The notes under the pieces: generated by a model | The model's database searches: none | What the model saw: the letters and a program-made list of their open reading frames with translations, nothing else | What the model was told of the DNA's origin: nothing | NCBI RefSeq assembly: GCF_026738875.1 | Contig: NZ_JAPQFJ010000007.1 | Location: forward strand, 108,585 to 172,584 | From: Clostridium brassicae | GTDB taxonomy: Bacteria; Bacillota; Clostridia; Clostridiales; Clostridiaceae | Length of the DNA stretch: 64,000 bases | Direction: 5' to 3' | Translations under genes and position numbers: made by a program | Part shown: positions 55,156-64,000 of the stretch, in pieces | How the letters are laid out: each line of letters starts with the position of its first letter | Numbering within the stretch: the first letter of the stretch is position 1

Positions 55156-56175
55156 CTAAAATTGATTTAAGAATCTCATATCACTTTCGTATAATAATCT
55201 TATATCATCTATTGCATATTTTTGCATAACCATTCTATCTAATCCAAATCCAAAAGCAAATCCACTATATTCTTCTGGATCTATACCGCAATTTCTTAAA
55301 ACTTGTGGGTGAACCATTCCACATCCTAGAATTTCAATCCATCCACTATTTTTACAAACACTACATCCTTCTCCACCACATACAAAACATGTAGCATCCA
55401 TTTCTGCCGAAGGCTCTGTAAATGGGAAGTGATGAGGTCTAAATTTAGTATTCATTTTGTCTCCAAACATTTTCTTAGTAAACATTTCAAGAGTTCCTTT
55501 TAAATCTGCAAAAGTTATTCCCTTGTCTATAACCAAACCTTCTATTTGATAAAATATAGGTGAGTGAGTAGCATCTACTGCATCTGATCTATAAACTTTA
55601 CCTGGTGCAATCATTTTTATTGGAGGTTTTTGATTTTCCATTGTTCTTATTTGAATTGGAGATGTTTGAGTTCTTAAAACTACATCTTCATTTATGTAAA
55701 AAGTATCTTGCTCTCCTCTTGCTGGATGATTTTTAGGTATATTTAAAGCCTCAAAATTGTAATAATCTTTTTCAACTTCAGGACCTTCTTCTATAGAGAA
55801 TCCCATAGATATAAATATATCACATATGCTATCCAAAGTTAGTTGAAGAGGATTTTTCTTACCTATTATTTGCTTCTTTCCTGGCATAGAAATATCTATT
55901 ATTTCACTCTTTAATTTAGATTCTTTCTCTTTATTTTTAATTTCTTCTGCTGCTGAAGTAATAAAACTTTCTAGACTTTCTCTTATTTCATTAGCCATTT
56001 TACCTATAATAGGTCTTTCCTCTGCTGATAATCCACCCATACCTCTTAATATTTGAGTAAGCTCACCTTTTTTACCAAGATATTTAACTCTTAGTGATTC
56101 AATTTCAACTTTACTTGAAACTTTTTTAATTTCTTCTAAAGCATTGTTTTTAATAACTTCTAATTTTTCTCTCAT
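55156..56175 (-). CDS. pheS: Phenylalanyl-tRNA synthetase alpha chain
   Basis: Catalytic subunit, class II aaRS, 339 aa. It has an N-terminal coiled coil (1-90) and motif 1 around [20 protein letters not shown]. Next come [12 protein letters not shown], then [20 protein letters not shown] (motif 2 region) and [16 protein letters not shown] (motif 3). [17 protein letters not shown] insert provides four cysteines, common in Firmicutes. AAAGGAG supports the ATG at 56173-56175 (the frame runs to 56223). It is controlled by an upstream T-box. Confidence 0.97.
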   Translation of the reverse strand: MREKLEVIKNNALEEIKKVSSKVEIESLRVKYLGKKGELTQILRGMGGLSAEERPIIGKMANEIRESLESFITSAAEEIKNKEKESKLKSEIIDISMPGKKQIIGKKNPLQLTLDSICDIFISMGFSIEEGPEVEKDYYNFEALNIPKNHPARGEQDTFYINEDVVLRTQTSPIQIRTMENQKPPIKMIAPGKVYRSDAVDATHSPIFYQIEGLVIDKGITFADLKGTLEMFTKKMFGDKMNTKFRPHHFPFTEPSAEMDATCFVCGGEGCSVCKNSGWIEILGCGMVHPQVLRNCGIDPEEYSGFAFGFGLDRMVMQKYAIDDIRLLYESDMRFLNQF

Positions 56176-56191
56176 TGTTATTCTCCTTTCT

Positions 56192-56462
56192 CTTACTATA
56201 CAAAAAAACTCCATCCCCAACAAAAGGGACGAAGTTTATCCGCGTTACCACCCTGATTAATTGCAACAATATTGTTTTAAATCTAAAAACAATACTATAT
56301 AAATTCTCTCATTAAATATTATCGACTTTTTTGCCGCTGATTACTACTTAAATTTCACAATCAGAACTCCGAAGTGAACTTCAGTATACTGTTTTCTAAG
56401 AAGGTTCCCACTCTAAGACCTTCTCTCCCTGTGAGAATTCATATACCTACTCTCTTCATCAT
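56192..56462 (-). ncRNA. T-box leader of pheST
   Basis: The minus-strand leader has the T-box sequence AGGGTGGTAACGCGG at 56240-56254, followed by a terminator (AAACTTCGTCCC / GGGGATGGAGTTTTTTT, 56202-56237). Upstream are Stem I-like hairpins (GAGAGAAGGTCTTAGAG..., GAAGTTCACTTC) and an AGCGGCA-type Stem III region. TTC (Phe) triplets occur in the candidate specifier region. Binding of uncharged tRNA-Phe would favour the antiterminator and pheST transcription. Confidence 0.9.
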
Positions 56463-56520
56463 AGTTTATTTTATTAACATTTTTGAATTGATATAGCTTA
56501 AGTTTTCACATCATCAGCTA

Positions 56521-56572
56521 AAGATATGTCTTAATTGCCAATTAATAACTTTTTAAAACATATCTTAAACTT
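56521..56572. repeat. GGCTATGTTTTAA-family hairpin, copy 5 (divergent)
   Basis: Arms AAGATATGTCTTAATTG and TTTTTAAAACATATCTTA lie between the MCP gene and the T-box. A related pair (AAATATGTTTAAAAAA / TTCTTAAAACATATC) lies at 62408-62461. Confidence 0.5.
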
Positions 56573-56700
56573 ACATTATATTATAACCATATATAAGATT
56601 AATTTCAAATATTTTTTTTATAATCAATAACCGATCTTTTACTAGTATAGCAAATTTCATATAAAATCTAACTCAACTAATATATAACTATTTAGCAAAA

Positions 56701-58782
56701 CTATAGTCTGAAATTACTCATTAAAGTTTGAAGTTCCACAGACATCTGAGTTAAATTTTCAGCAGCATTAGCTACTTCTTTCATTAATGCTGTCTGCTCT
56801 TCAGAAGCTGCTACTACATTTTCTGCTTTTTCTGAGGACTCCGTAGAAATCTTAGCTACATTTTCAATTGCAGATACCATGTTATGTGTTCTTGCACCAA
56901 TTTCTTCTGTTACTGCTGTTACATCTTGCATTTGAGAAGCTACATGGTTTATATCTTCTAATATTTCTCCAAAAGATTGTCCTGCCTGATTTACCATATT
57001 TATACCATCTTCAACTGCACTATTACCATTGTTCATAGCATTAATAGCATTTGATATCTCTTTTTGTATTTCATTTATTAAATTTGATATATTACCTGCG
57101 GCCAAAGCAGATTGTTCTGCCAATTTTTTAACCTGATCAGCCACAACTGCAAAACCTTTCCCTTGTTCACCAGCTCTTGCTGCTTCAATAGCTGCATTTA
57201 ATGCTAATAAATTTGTCTGTCCAGCAATATCTGTTATAACTGATACTATATTTCCAATTTCTTTTGATTTTTCTCCTAATGCCAATACCCCATGCGAAGA
57301 TATAGATACTTTTTCACTAATATTATTCATTTGTTTTATGGCAGAACAAACTACATCATTACCTTTTTCAGCTCTTTTAAATGCTTCTAAAGAAGTATTT
57401 GTTACTGTTTGTATATTATTTGATATATGTTCCATACCTGTAAATATATCTTCTGCTATCTTTGTTGTATCATTAGTTATAGACACCTGTTCCACACTAC
57501 CCGCTGCTACTTGTTGAATAGCTAAAGATACCTGCTCAGCAGATTCTTGCGTCTGTTCAGAACTTGAAGTAAGTTCCTCTGCGGTTGCCACTACTTGTTC
57601 TAAACTTCCTGTAACTTTACCAATCAATTCTTTTAAGTTATTGGTCATTCTATTTAAGTTCTTTCCCATTGACCCTAGCTCATTTTGACTTTTAATATTT
57701 GTTGTTTGTGTTAAATCTCCTTCTGCAATTGCATATGAAAGGTCATTTACTTCTTTAATATTTTTAGTAATATATGCTCCAAATATACTAACTGTAAGTA
57801 TTACTAATATACAAGTAATTGTACTTAATATAATTATATTCATTAATAGCTTATTGACTGGAGCATATAGTTCTTTTTGTGGAATTGATAGAACTATACT
57901 CCACTCTAAATTTGGTATCTGTTTATAGTATACAAAATTTTTACCTTCTTCATCAAAAGATGAAATCCCTTCTTTATTTTTTAAAATTTCTTTACCTAAT
58001 TTAGCTATACTTTTATTTTCATCTTCTGTAATCTTAATTTTCATAACTGATTTGTCAGAAACTCCAGCTAAGTATGTCCCATCTTTGGCTAGAAGCATAG
58101 CTTTACCCGTATTTCCTACTTTAATATTCTTAATATTTTTTTGTATAGTATCCAGGCTCATATCTGCAGTAACTACACCTAAAAATTTTTTATTCCCATC
58201 ACTTATTGGTGCTGTAGATGTTACCATAGTCATTTTTAACGTTTCATCATAATAAGGTTCTTTCCATGAAATATTTTTATTAGCACTTTTGCCCATAAGA
58301 TACCAATCTTGTTTTGGATAATTATATTGTTCTGTAGCATAATCTTCAGTAATTTTTACTGTATCATTGTCTTTGTATACATAAGGCCCGAAAAATTTAA
58401 TATCTGACCTATATTTATAGGGTTCAAACCAAACACCAACTCCTAGAGTATCTTTATTAGTAGAAAGTACCCCCTCTTGAGCTTTTATAATTGCATCTTT
58501 AGTTAAGATTGTACTACTTGCTCCAGCTACTTTAGCCAAATCCACTGCTATTTGTGCATGTCTTTCCATATCTTTCTCTATAAGATTTATAGTTTCTTCT
58601 AATTGATGCTTCATCCTACTTTCAATTTCTGAAGTTAAAAGCTTTTTAGAAGTATAATTTGAAAAAATACCCATAATAAGCAAAGATATTAAAACAACTG
58701 GTAAAATTGAAAGAATTATTACTGCTTTAATACTTTTAATTTTTGTAAAACTCCTTATTTCTCTCGTTGCAAATTTTGACAT
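56701..58782 (-). CDS. Methyl-accepting chemotaxis protein (dCache type)
   Basis: A 693-aa transmembrane chemoreceptor. It has TM1 at about 20-42 and an extracytoplasmic dCache_1 sensor at about 60-300 ([35 protein letters not shown] and [14 protein letters not shown], typical of amino-acid-binding Cache domains). TM2 is at about 310-335, followed by HAMP (about 335-390, [20 protein letters not shown]). The signalling domain has the tip [25 protein letters not shown]. It stands alone with an AAGGAG site. Confidence 0.93.
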   Translation of the reverse strand: MSKFATREIRSFTKIKSIKAVIILSILPVVLISLLIMGIFSNYTSKKLLTSEIESRMKHQLEETINLIEKDMERHAQIAVDLAKVAGASSTILTKDAIIKAQEGVLSTNKDTLGVGVWFEPYKYRSDIKFFGPYVYKDNDTVKITEDYATEQYNYPKQDWYLMGKSANKNISWKEPYYDETLKMTMVTSTAPISDGNKKFLGVVTADMSLDTIQKNIKNIKVGNTGKAMLLAKDGTYLAGVSDKSVMKIKITEDENKSIAKLGKEILKNKEGISSFDEEGKNFVYYKQIPNLEWSIVLSIPQKELYAPVNKLLMNIIILSTITCILVILTVSIFGAYITKNIKEVNDLSYAIAEGDLTQTTNIKSQNELGSMGKNLNRMTNNLKELIGKVTGSLEQVVATAEELTSSSEQTQESAEQVSLAIQQVAAGSVEQVSITNDTTKIAEDIFTGMEHISNNIQTVTNTSLEAFKRAEKGNDVVCSAIKQMNNISEKVSISSHGVLALGEKSKEIGNIVSVITDIAGQTNLLALNAAIEAARAGEQGKGFAVVADQVKKLAEQSALAAGNISNLINEIQKEISNAINAMNNGNSAVEDGINMVNQAGQSFGEILEDINHVASQMQDVTAVTEEIGARTHNMVSAIENVAKISTESSEKAENVVAASEEQTALMKEVANAAENLTQMSVELQTLMSNFRL

Positions 58783-59060
58783 ACTTTTACTCCTTTGTAT
58801 TTTACATCATTTCAGAATTTTATCTGATGTCTAGTTATTCTAACTCTCAGCTGGGTGAAACTAAGGGCCATGTTTATATCTATATTTTCGACTAAACTAC
58901 CATTAGCTTTATATTTTTTCCTATAATTAGTTATTTCTAATCTCTTAATTCTTTTGTAACCTGTTTTATGTTTATTTTACAGATAGAAAAAATTATATTG
59001 TTTAAACTTATATATTTATTAAAATGTATCCAAATAAGCAAGTTAAAAACATTATTCTTA

Positions 59061-59115
59061 ACATATAAAAACATCCACTAATACCCTTGATTATTTAGTG
59101 GATGTTTTTATATGT
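59061..59115 (-). terminator. Terminator of the rRNA methyltransferase gene
   Basis: A 20-bp stem (ACATATAAAAACATCCACTA / TAGTGGATGTTTTTATATGT) about 150 bases past the stop. The rest of 58783-59262 shows nothing further. Confidence 0.8.
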
Positions 59116-59262
59116 TTTATTATTGTATTTAATAAATGTTAAAATTTTATACGCAAATATATAATTACTATTTTAGAATTAAGTTGCCAATTTTCAACAA
59201 CCAGTATAACTGATTTTTTTCTTTACAGTAAATTTAGTTTCTATCTCATTATTATACACTGA

Positions 59263-60057
59263 TCATTGATTATTTTGGGCTGTTTTCTGTCTCACTGCTT
59301 CATAAACCATTATTCCTGCTGCAACAGCTGCATTTAAAGATTCAGCTCCTCCCGGCATAGGAATCTTAACTTTTTCATCTCCAATGGAATATATTTCTTC
59401 ACTTATTCCGTTGCCCTCATTTCCTACAGCAATAATAATTTTTTGATTTAAATCGATATCATAAAAATTTTTGTCTGTATCTAAAGAACTTACTATTATT
59501 TTAAATCCCTTTTCCTTAAGACTTCTTATTGTTACTAAGTCTTCATCCTCAATTATAGGAATATTAAATATTGATCCCATAGTTGACCTTAAGGTTTTAT
59601 CGTTGTATATATCTACAGTTCCTTTTGTTATTATAACTCCTAAAGCACCTGAAGCATGTGCAGTTCTTATTATAGTTCCCATGTTTCCCGGATCTTGAAT
59701 CTTATCAACTAATACATAAAATCCAATGGTATTCTCAACTTCTACAGATTTATTATCAACTACGCCTAAAATTCCTTGAGGTGTGTCTGTATTACATATC
59801 TCTTTTAATATGGTATCACTGATAGAATATACTTCAGTATTTTTATTAATTAAAGCTTCTATCTTAAAACTTTTATATCTATCCATCCCACTTTCACTTA
59901 CAAATATATAAGGGACGTTAAAAGAGGACTTCAATGCCTCCTCTACGAATCTGAAGCCCTCTACTACAAATTGCTTTTTTTCATTTCTATATTTTTTTTT
60001 ATGTAGCTTTTTTACTTCTTTTATAAGCGAGTTCTGTTTGCTCTCAATTATATTCAA
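59263..60057 (-). CDS. TrmH/SpoU-family RNA 2'-O-methyltransferase
   Basis: SPOUT-fold enzyme, 264 aa. Residues 1-95 are a substrate-binding domain (IKEVKKLHKKKYRNEKKQF). Residues about 105-264 are the knotted SAM domain with motif 1 (LVDKIQDPGNMGTIIRTAHASG), motif 2 (IIAVGNEGNGIS) and motif 3 (KIPMPGGAESLNAAVAAGIM). It methylates a ribose in rRNA or tRNA; the target is unknown. AAAGGGTGA fits the TTG at 60055-60057 better than the GTG at 60066, which lies within that site. It follows trkA closely. Confidence 0.9.
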   Translation of the reverse strand: MNIIESKQNSLIKEVKKLHKKKYRNEKKQFVVEGFRFVEEALKSSFNVPYIFVSESGMDRYKSFKIEALINKNTEVYSISDTILKEICNTDTPQGILGVVDNKSVEVENTIGFYVLVDKIQDPGNMGTIIRTAHASGALGVIITKGTVDIYNDKTLRSTMGSIFNIPIIEDEDLVTIRSLKEKGFKIIVSSLDTDKNFYDIDLNQKIIIAVGNEGNGISEEIYSIGDEKVKIPMPGGAESLNAAVAAGIMVYEAVRQKTAQNNQ

Positions 60058-60069
60058 AAACTTCACCCT

Positions 60070-60732
60070 TTATTTGTTTATTTGATTTTCAAGATCGTTT
60101 AATTCTTCTACTCCACCTATAGCAACAACAATGTCATCTGGTTGTATTACATCATCAGCTAAAGGTGCAATATTAACCTCATCATTCTTTTTAATTGCCA
60201 TAACATTTATTCCATATTCTGCTCTCATATCAATATCTTTTAGCGTCTTTCCATACCACTCTTTAGGGGCCGCTATTTCAGCAATACTATAATTAGAAGA
60301 TAATTCTATATAATCTAGTATATTAGAAGAAACTAGATTATGAGCAACCCTCACTCCCATATCTCTTTCAGGGAAAATTACTCTTTCTACTCCTATTTTC
60401 TTTAAAACTTTTGCATGTAACTCATTATGTGCTTTAGCCACTATATAATCAACTCCAAGCTCTCTTACTAAAAGCGCTGTCATTATACTAGCTTGAACAT
60501 TCGAGCCTATAGTTACTACAGCTACATCGAAATTACTTATTCCAAGAGTCCTTAAGCTATTTTCATCTGTTGTATCTGCTTGTACTGCATGAGTTACGCT
60601 GTCTGCAATACCTTGAACTATATCTTCATCTGCATCAATTGCAAGAACATCGTTTCCTAATGAATATAATGTTTTAGCTATAGAACTTCCAAATCTACCA
60701 AGTCCTATTACTACAAATTGTCTTTTTTTCAT
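60070..60732 (-). CDS. KtrA/TrkA-type potassium channel regulator
   Basis: Cytoplasmic RCK protein, 220 aa. It has an N-terminal Rossmann domain with VIGLGRFGSSIAKTLYSLG (binds ATP/ADP or NAD) and a C-terminal TrkA_C domain (about 135-218). It forms a ring that gates the TrkH/KtrB-type channel encoded 12 bases upstream. A single RCK unit of this size is the Ktr pattern, unlike the duplicated E. coli TrkA. Confidence 0.93.
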   Translation of the reverse strand: MKKRQFVVIGLGRFGSSIAKTLYSLGNDVLAIDADEDIVQGIADSVTHAVQADTTDENSLRTLGISNFDVAVVTIGSNVQASIMTALLVRELGVDYIVAKAHNELHAKVLKKIGVERVIFPERDMGVRVAHNLVSSNILDYIELSSNYSIAEIAAPKEWYGKTLKDIDMRAEYGINVMAIKKNDEVNIAPLADDVIQPDDIVVAIGGVEELNDLENQINK

Positions 60733-60744
60733 AAGAAATCACCC

Positions 60745-62079
60745 CTAACCAACTAATATTTTACCTTCTGGATATTTTATTGAACTTCCTTTCTTTTTAT
60801 TTGCTAATGCTAAGATCAATGTTAAAGGACCCACCCTTCCTATATACATAGTTAAAGCTATTACTATTTTACCAATAAAACTTAACTTAGGTGTAAATCC
60901 TAAAGTAAGACCTACTGTTGCAAAAGCTGAAGTAGTTTCATATATTATATGTTCTAGTGAAGCTCCTGGCTCAGTAACAGATAATATCATAGATCCAGTT
61001 ACCACAACTCCAAAAGCTATTGTAGTTATTACAAATGCTCTATATACTAATTCCTTACTTAAAGTTCTTTTAAAAATTTCTGTATCTTCTCTTCCTTTTA
61101 TTACAGAAATAACGGTCATTAAAAGTAATCCTGCGGTAGCTGTTTTGATTCCCCCTGCAGTAGAACCTGGTGATCCTCCTATGAACATTAAAAGTATAGT
61201 CAATCCCTTACCTGCTGGAGTCATATCTGCAGTTGATATAGAGTTAAAACCAGCTGTTCTTGGAGTAACAGATGCAAAAAAAGATGATAAAAGTTTATCC
61301 TTTATGGAAAAATCTTTTATAGTACCTGGATTATTTACTTCAAATAAAAACATTAAAATCCATCCAACTAAAATTAAAACAATAGTAGCTGATATTACAA
61401 GTTTAGCATGGAGTGAAAGTTTCTTTATTCCCTTATAATTATATATTTCTGCCCAAACTGAAAAACCTAAGCCTCCTATAATTACAAGCGCAGCAATAGT
61501 AAGTATGATAACAGAATTATTAAAATAAGGTACTAAACTATTTCCAGTAAGATCAAATCCTGCATTACAAAATGCAGAAATAGAATGAAATATACTAAAA
61601 TATAATCCTTTTAAAAATCCATATTCCGGAACAAACTTTGTAGACATTAATAGTGCCCCTGCACCTTCTACGGAAAAAGTAAATATTAATATGTATTTAG
61701 CTAATTTTACAAGTCCTTGAAGTGAAAATGAGTTCATTGCCTCCTGCATTACAAGTCTTTCCTTTAAAGTTATTCTTTTACCTAAAATAAGTGCAAGTAA
61801 AGTAGCAAAAGACATAAATCCAAGACCACCTATTTGAATTAAACATATTATAACTGTCTTACCAAAATAAGTCCAATGTTCAGCAGTATTTAACGTGGTT
61901 AACCCAGTAACACATACTGCAGAAGTAGATGTAAATATACAATCTATAAAGGGCGTATTTATACCATTTTTAGAAGCTATCGGAAGACTTAATAAAATCG
62001 CTCCAATTAAAATAACAATTGCAAATCCTATAGCTAATATTTGAACAGGTGATAATTTTCGTTTATTTTTGTTTTGCAA
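60745..62079 (-). CDS. KtrB/TrkH-type potassium transporter
   Basis: Inner-membrane K+ uptake channel, 444 aa, built of four M1-P-M2 units. The selectivity-filter loops are visible as TSTSAVCVTGL, SISAFCNAGF, SVTPRTAGFNS and TSAFATVGLTLG. The glycines are conserved, and the GGxPGSTAGGIK gate/loop segment is present. The frame begins at an ATG at 62100, but GAGGTG lies six bases before the TTG at 62077-62079, which is used. It forms an operon with the RCK regulator and probably the methyltransferase. Confidence 0.93.
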   Translation of the reverse strand: MQNKNKRKLSPVQILAIGFAIVILIGAILLSLPIASKNGINTPFIDCIFTSTSAVCVTGLTTLNTAEHWTYFGKTVIICLIQIGGLGFMSFATLLALILGKRITLKERLVMQEAMNSFSLQGLVKLAKYILIFTFSVEGAGALLMSTKFVPEYGFLKGLYFSIFHSISAFCNAGFDLTGNSLVPYFNNSVIILTIAALVIIGGLGFSVWAEIYNYKGIKKLSLHAKLVISATIVLILVGWILMFLFEVNNPGTIKDFSIKDKLLSSFFASVTPRTAGFNSISTADMTPAGKGLTILLMFIGGSPGSTAGGIKTATAGLLLMTVISVIKGREDTEIFKRTLSKELVYRAFVITTIAFGVVVTGSMILSVTEPGASLEHIIYETTSAFATVGLTLGFTPKLSFIGKIVIALTMYIGRVGPLTLILALANKKKGSSIKYPEGKILVG

Positions 62080-62471
62080 TTTCAACACCTCATAATTCAT
62101 AAAAATTTAAAAAATCTATATTCTATAATACCCACTCTCCATTTATCAATTTTCAAAAATGTTATTTTCCTTACTACTTATAAGTAAACATTATTTGAGT
62201 AAATATTGATAATTGTAGACTGGGAATTAAATACTTTATTATGTATAATAATATTCTCTTTGTTTATTATAATCAATACCAATCTAAAACATACTTTATA
62301 AAAAATATATCGATGTTATAGATGTATAAATGATAACGTTCAGTCAGACAAATCCATTAAAAATTATGAACTATATTTTTTTAATATAAACCTTCCTTTA
62401 TTAGCTCTAAAAATATGTTTAAAAAAATCATATAAAGTCAATAACTTCTTAAAACATATCCAAATATAAAT

Positions 62472-62498
62472 AAAATGCAGCTATGAAAGCCGCATTTT
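62472..62498 (-). terminator. Terminator of infC-rpmI-rplT
   Basis: On the minus strand, AAAATGCGGCT / AGCTGCATTTT with loop TTCAT, starting a few bases past the rplT stop and followed by ATTTATATTT. The rest of 62101-62471 is AT-rich with one divergent hairpin-family copy. Confidence 0.8.
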
Positions 62499-62501
62499 GT
62501 T

Positions 62502-62861
62502 TTAAGCATTTAATTGTTTTTTTGCTACTTCTACTAGATCAGCAAATGCTTTAGGATCATTTATAGCGATTTCTGAAAGCATTTTTCTATTCATATTTAT
62601 TCCAGCAAGCTTCATTCCATTCATAAATTTTGAATAAGAAAGACCGCTCATTCTTGTTGCTGCATTTATTCTAGCAATCCAAAGTCTTCTGAAATCTCTT
62701 TTCTTTAATTTTCTACCAACATAAGCAAATCTTAAAGCTCTGTTTACTGTTTCGTTAGCAGCTCTAAAAGTTTTACTTCTTCTTCCATAATAACCTTTTG
62801 CAAGTTTTAAAACCTTTTTATGTTTTTTACGAGCGTGTACTGCTCTTTTTACTCTTGCCAT
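62502..62861 (-). CDS. rplT: 50S ribosomal protein L20
   Basis: The 119-aa protein has the canonical L20 sequence: [41 protein letters not shown] and [18 protein letters not shown]. It binds 23S rRNA early in 50S assembly and, in Firmicutes, represses its own operon through the leader upstream of infC. Last gene of infC-rpmI-rplT; RBS AAAGGAGG. Confidence 0.98.
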   Translation of the reverse strand: MARVKRAVHARKKHKKVLKLAKGYYGRRSKTFRAANETVNRALRFAYVGRKLKKRDFRRLWIARINAATRMSGLSYSKFMNGMKLAGINMNRKMLSEIAINDPKAFADLVEVAKKQLNA

Positions 62862-62891
62862 TTTAAAGACCTCCTTTTCCTACTATATCGA

Positions 62892-63089
62892 TTATAAGTA
62901 TGGTAATAATTTCTTCATTGCTTTTTCTTGTGTTTCAGATACAAGAGTACCTTTTCTAAGATTTCTCTTTGTTTTTGAGCTCTTCTTAGTTAAGATATGG
63001 CTTTTGAAAGCTTTAGCTCTCTTAAGTTTTCCGCTTCCTGTTTTCTTAAATCTTTTTGCGGCTCCTCTATGTGTTTTCATTTTTGGCAT
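62892..63089 (-). CDS. rpmI: 50S ribosomal protein L35
   Basis: A 65-aa basic protein with the full L35 pattern ([20 protein letters not shown], then [16 protein letters not shown]). It lies between infC and rplT with short gaps; RBS AAAGGAGG. Confidence 0.98.
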   Translation of the reverse strand: MPKMKTHRGAAKRFKKTGSGKLKRAKAFKSHILTKKSSKTKRNLRKGTLVSETQEKAMKKLLPYL

Positions 63090-63108
63090 TGTAAGTTCCT
63101 CCTTTCAA

Positions 63109-63621
63109 CTAAGCTCTCTTTGGAGCTAATACCATTACCATGTTTCTTCCTTCAAGTTTTGCTGCTTTTTCAACAACACAAACATCTTCTATCTTTGATA
63201 AAAAGGCTTTTAGAATTTCATGACCTTTGTAAGAATGGTCTGCTTCTCTACCTCTAAATCTCACAGTAACTTTAACTTTATCTTCACCCATTAGGAATTT
63301 TCTAGCATGATTAGCTTTTATTCCTATATCATGTTCCTCTATAGTAGGGCTTAATCTGATTTCTTTTATGCTAACAGTTTTTTGCTTTTTCTTAGCTTCT
63401 TTAACTTTTTTCGCTTGTTCATAAAGATACTTATTAAAGTCCATTATTCTACAAACAGGTGGATTAGCATTTGGTGATATTAAAACCAAATCAAGTTCTT
63501 TTCCTTCTGCAATTTGTAATGCTTCCTTAGAACTCATTACTCCTAATTGTTGTCCTTCATCGTCTATAATTCTTACTTCTTTTTCTCTGATCTCTTCGTT
63601 TATTAGACTATCTTTTTTTAT
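63109..63621 (-). CDS. infC: Translation initiation factor IF-3 (AUA start)
   Basis: IF-3 binds the 30S subunit, prevents subunit joining and checks the start codon. The 170-aa protein has an N-domain ([20 protein letters not shown], then [23 protein letters not shown]) and a C-domain ([34 protein letters not shown]). No ATG, GTG or TTG fits the conserved N-terminus. GGAGG (63631-63635) lies nine bases before an in-frame ATA (63619-63621), and a TGA blocks the frame three codons earlier. A rare start codon on infC is a known autoregulatory device. Confidence 0.93.
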   Translation of the reverse strand: MKKDSLINEEIREKEVRIIDDEGQQLGVMSSKEALQIAEGKELDLVLISPNANPPVCRIMDFNKYLYEQAKKVKEAKKKQKTVSIKEIRLSPTIEEHDIGIKANHARKFLMGEDKVKVTVRFRGREADHSYKGHEILKAFLSKIEDVCVVEKAAKLEGRNMVMVLAPKRA

Positions 63622-63687
63622 ATTAATTCACCTCCGAGTTTTTATAAAACAAGAAATATAAATCATACTTTCATTATATAAATACAT

Positions 63688-63815
63688 AATAAAAAAGGAA
63701 CAGCTTTGAGCCGTTCCTTGTATTATAATCAAAATTCATTTAGGTTGATTATTCTACCTCATAACCTTACTAGCAGTGCTGTAAGGTGAGAAACAGCCCG
63801 TTTCTTCTTGACACG
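63688..63815 (-). ncRNA. L20-type leader attenuator of infC-rpmI-rplT
   Basis: The minus-strand leader from about 63815 contains GAAACGGGCTGTTTCTC, AAGGTTATGAGGTAGAA and other pairing segments. It ends in a terminator (AGGAACGGCTC / AGCTGTTCCTTTTTT, 63691-63719) about 55 bases before the infC ribosome site. In Firmicutes L20 binds such leaders to cause termination. The position is right; I assigned it by layout, not by covariance. Confidence 0.72.
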
Positions 63816-63819
63816 TAGT

Positions 63820-63848
63820 ATTGTACTATTTATTTATTGTATTGTCAA
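63820..63848 (-). promoter_or_regulatory. Sigma-A promoter of infC-rpmI-rplT
   Basis: A minus-strand TTGACA (63843-63848), a 17-base spacer and TACAAT (63820-63825), placed directly upstream of the leader RNA. Confidence 0.82.
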
Positions 63849-64000
63849 CCTTTTTTATAAATTATTTTCTTTTTCTCTGATTGATATATGATAATGTCTT
63901 AATATAACACATGTGATTATGTCCCAAATATAAATTTTAGTATACAATAAACCTCATAACTTGAAATGAGGTGGACATACTGAGAAAGGTTGCTTTAAGA

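Noticed and set aside
63960..64000. Possible start of a rightward gene at the window edge (GAGGTG six bases before CTG AGA AAG GTT)
   Set aside because: Only seven codons are visible and the start would be the rare CTG, so a gene cannot be supported from this window.
1..64000. tRNA genes, rRNA, CRISPR arrays, prophage or an intact insertion sequence
   Set aside because: None found on reading both strands. The only regular repeat array is the coding one in the 38.3-39.6 kb gene, and no transposase, integrase or phage structural gene is present.

Overview
The window is AT-rich DNA from a spore-forming, anaerobic Firmicute, most likely Clostridium sensu stricto. A proteolytic C. botulinum / C. 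sporogenes type organism would fit, but I cannot fix the species. Supporting features are strong GGAGG/GAGGTG ribosome binding sites with frequent TTG/GTG starts, a T-box in front of pheS, an L20-type leader in front of infC-rpmI-rplT, a GerMN lipoprotein, a small CD1871A-type CXXC protein, and motifs matching the sporulation factor sigma-K. I saw no rRNA, tRNA, CRISPR array, phage or intact insertion sequence.

Layout. 0-10 kb: DNA repair (ogt), an SdpI-like membrane protein, a Cu/Zn superoxide dismutase-like protein, a YjbQ protein, an MBL hydrolase, a TlpA / CD1871A / polyferredoxin operon, a GerMN lipoprotein, two GNAT acetyltransferases and a YciI protein. 10-25 kb: two very large paralogous secreted DUF5050-type proteins flank a MerR regulator with its own 19-bp-spacer promoter, an AblB-like acetyltransferase, a lipoprotein, a glycine-riboswitch-controlled EamA transporter, ribonuclease J and an unusual chemoreceptor. 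25-32 kb: a DUF4097 envelope pair, two unknown membrane/secreted proteins, an orphan CheX + CheY-CheX pair and exonuclease III.

32-50 kb is the most distinctive part, a probable spore-surface (exosporium or appendage) gene cluster. It holds three glycosyltransferases (one fused to TPRs, one a GT4-GT2 fusion), a UDP-sugar dehydrogenase, two sugar epimerase/reductases, a BclA-C-terminal-domain protein lacking the collagen stretch, three proteins with a DUF6385-like domain (one with DNRLRE, one with a long Thr/Ser-rich tandem repeat), two paralogous propeller plus coiled-coil proteins and a 21-cysteine protein. Sigma-K-like promoters (AC, 16-17 bp, CATANNNTA) lie upstream of three of these genes, and matching -10 boxes lie upstream of two more. 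My reading is that the enzymes make and attach a glycan to the secreted or self-assembling proteins encoded among them in the mother cell. That is inference from content and promoters.

50-64 kb is conserved housekeeping: DUF3343, cysteine desulfurase, zapA, pheT-pheS with T-box, a dCache chemoreceptor, a TrmH/SpoU rRNA methyltransferase, a Ktr/Trk potassium pair, and rplT-rpmI-infC with a leader attenuator and an AUA start for infC. Many intergenic gaps carry long perfect or near-perfect inverted repeats. These include a dispersed GGCTATGTTTTAA hairpin family, a two-copy structured element resembling an IS200/IS605 end, and a palindrome bracketed by 44-bp direct repeats upstream of ribonuclease J.
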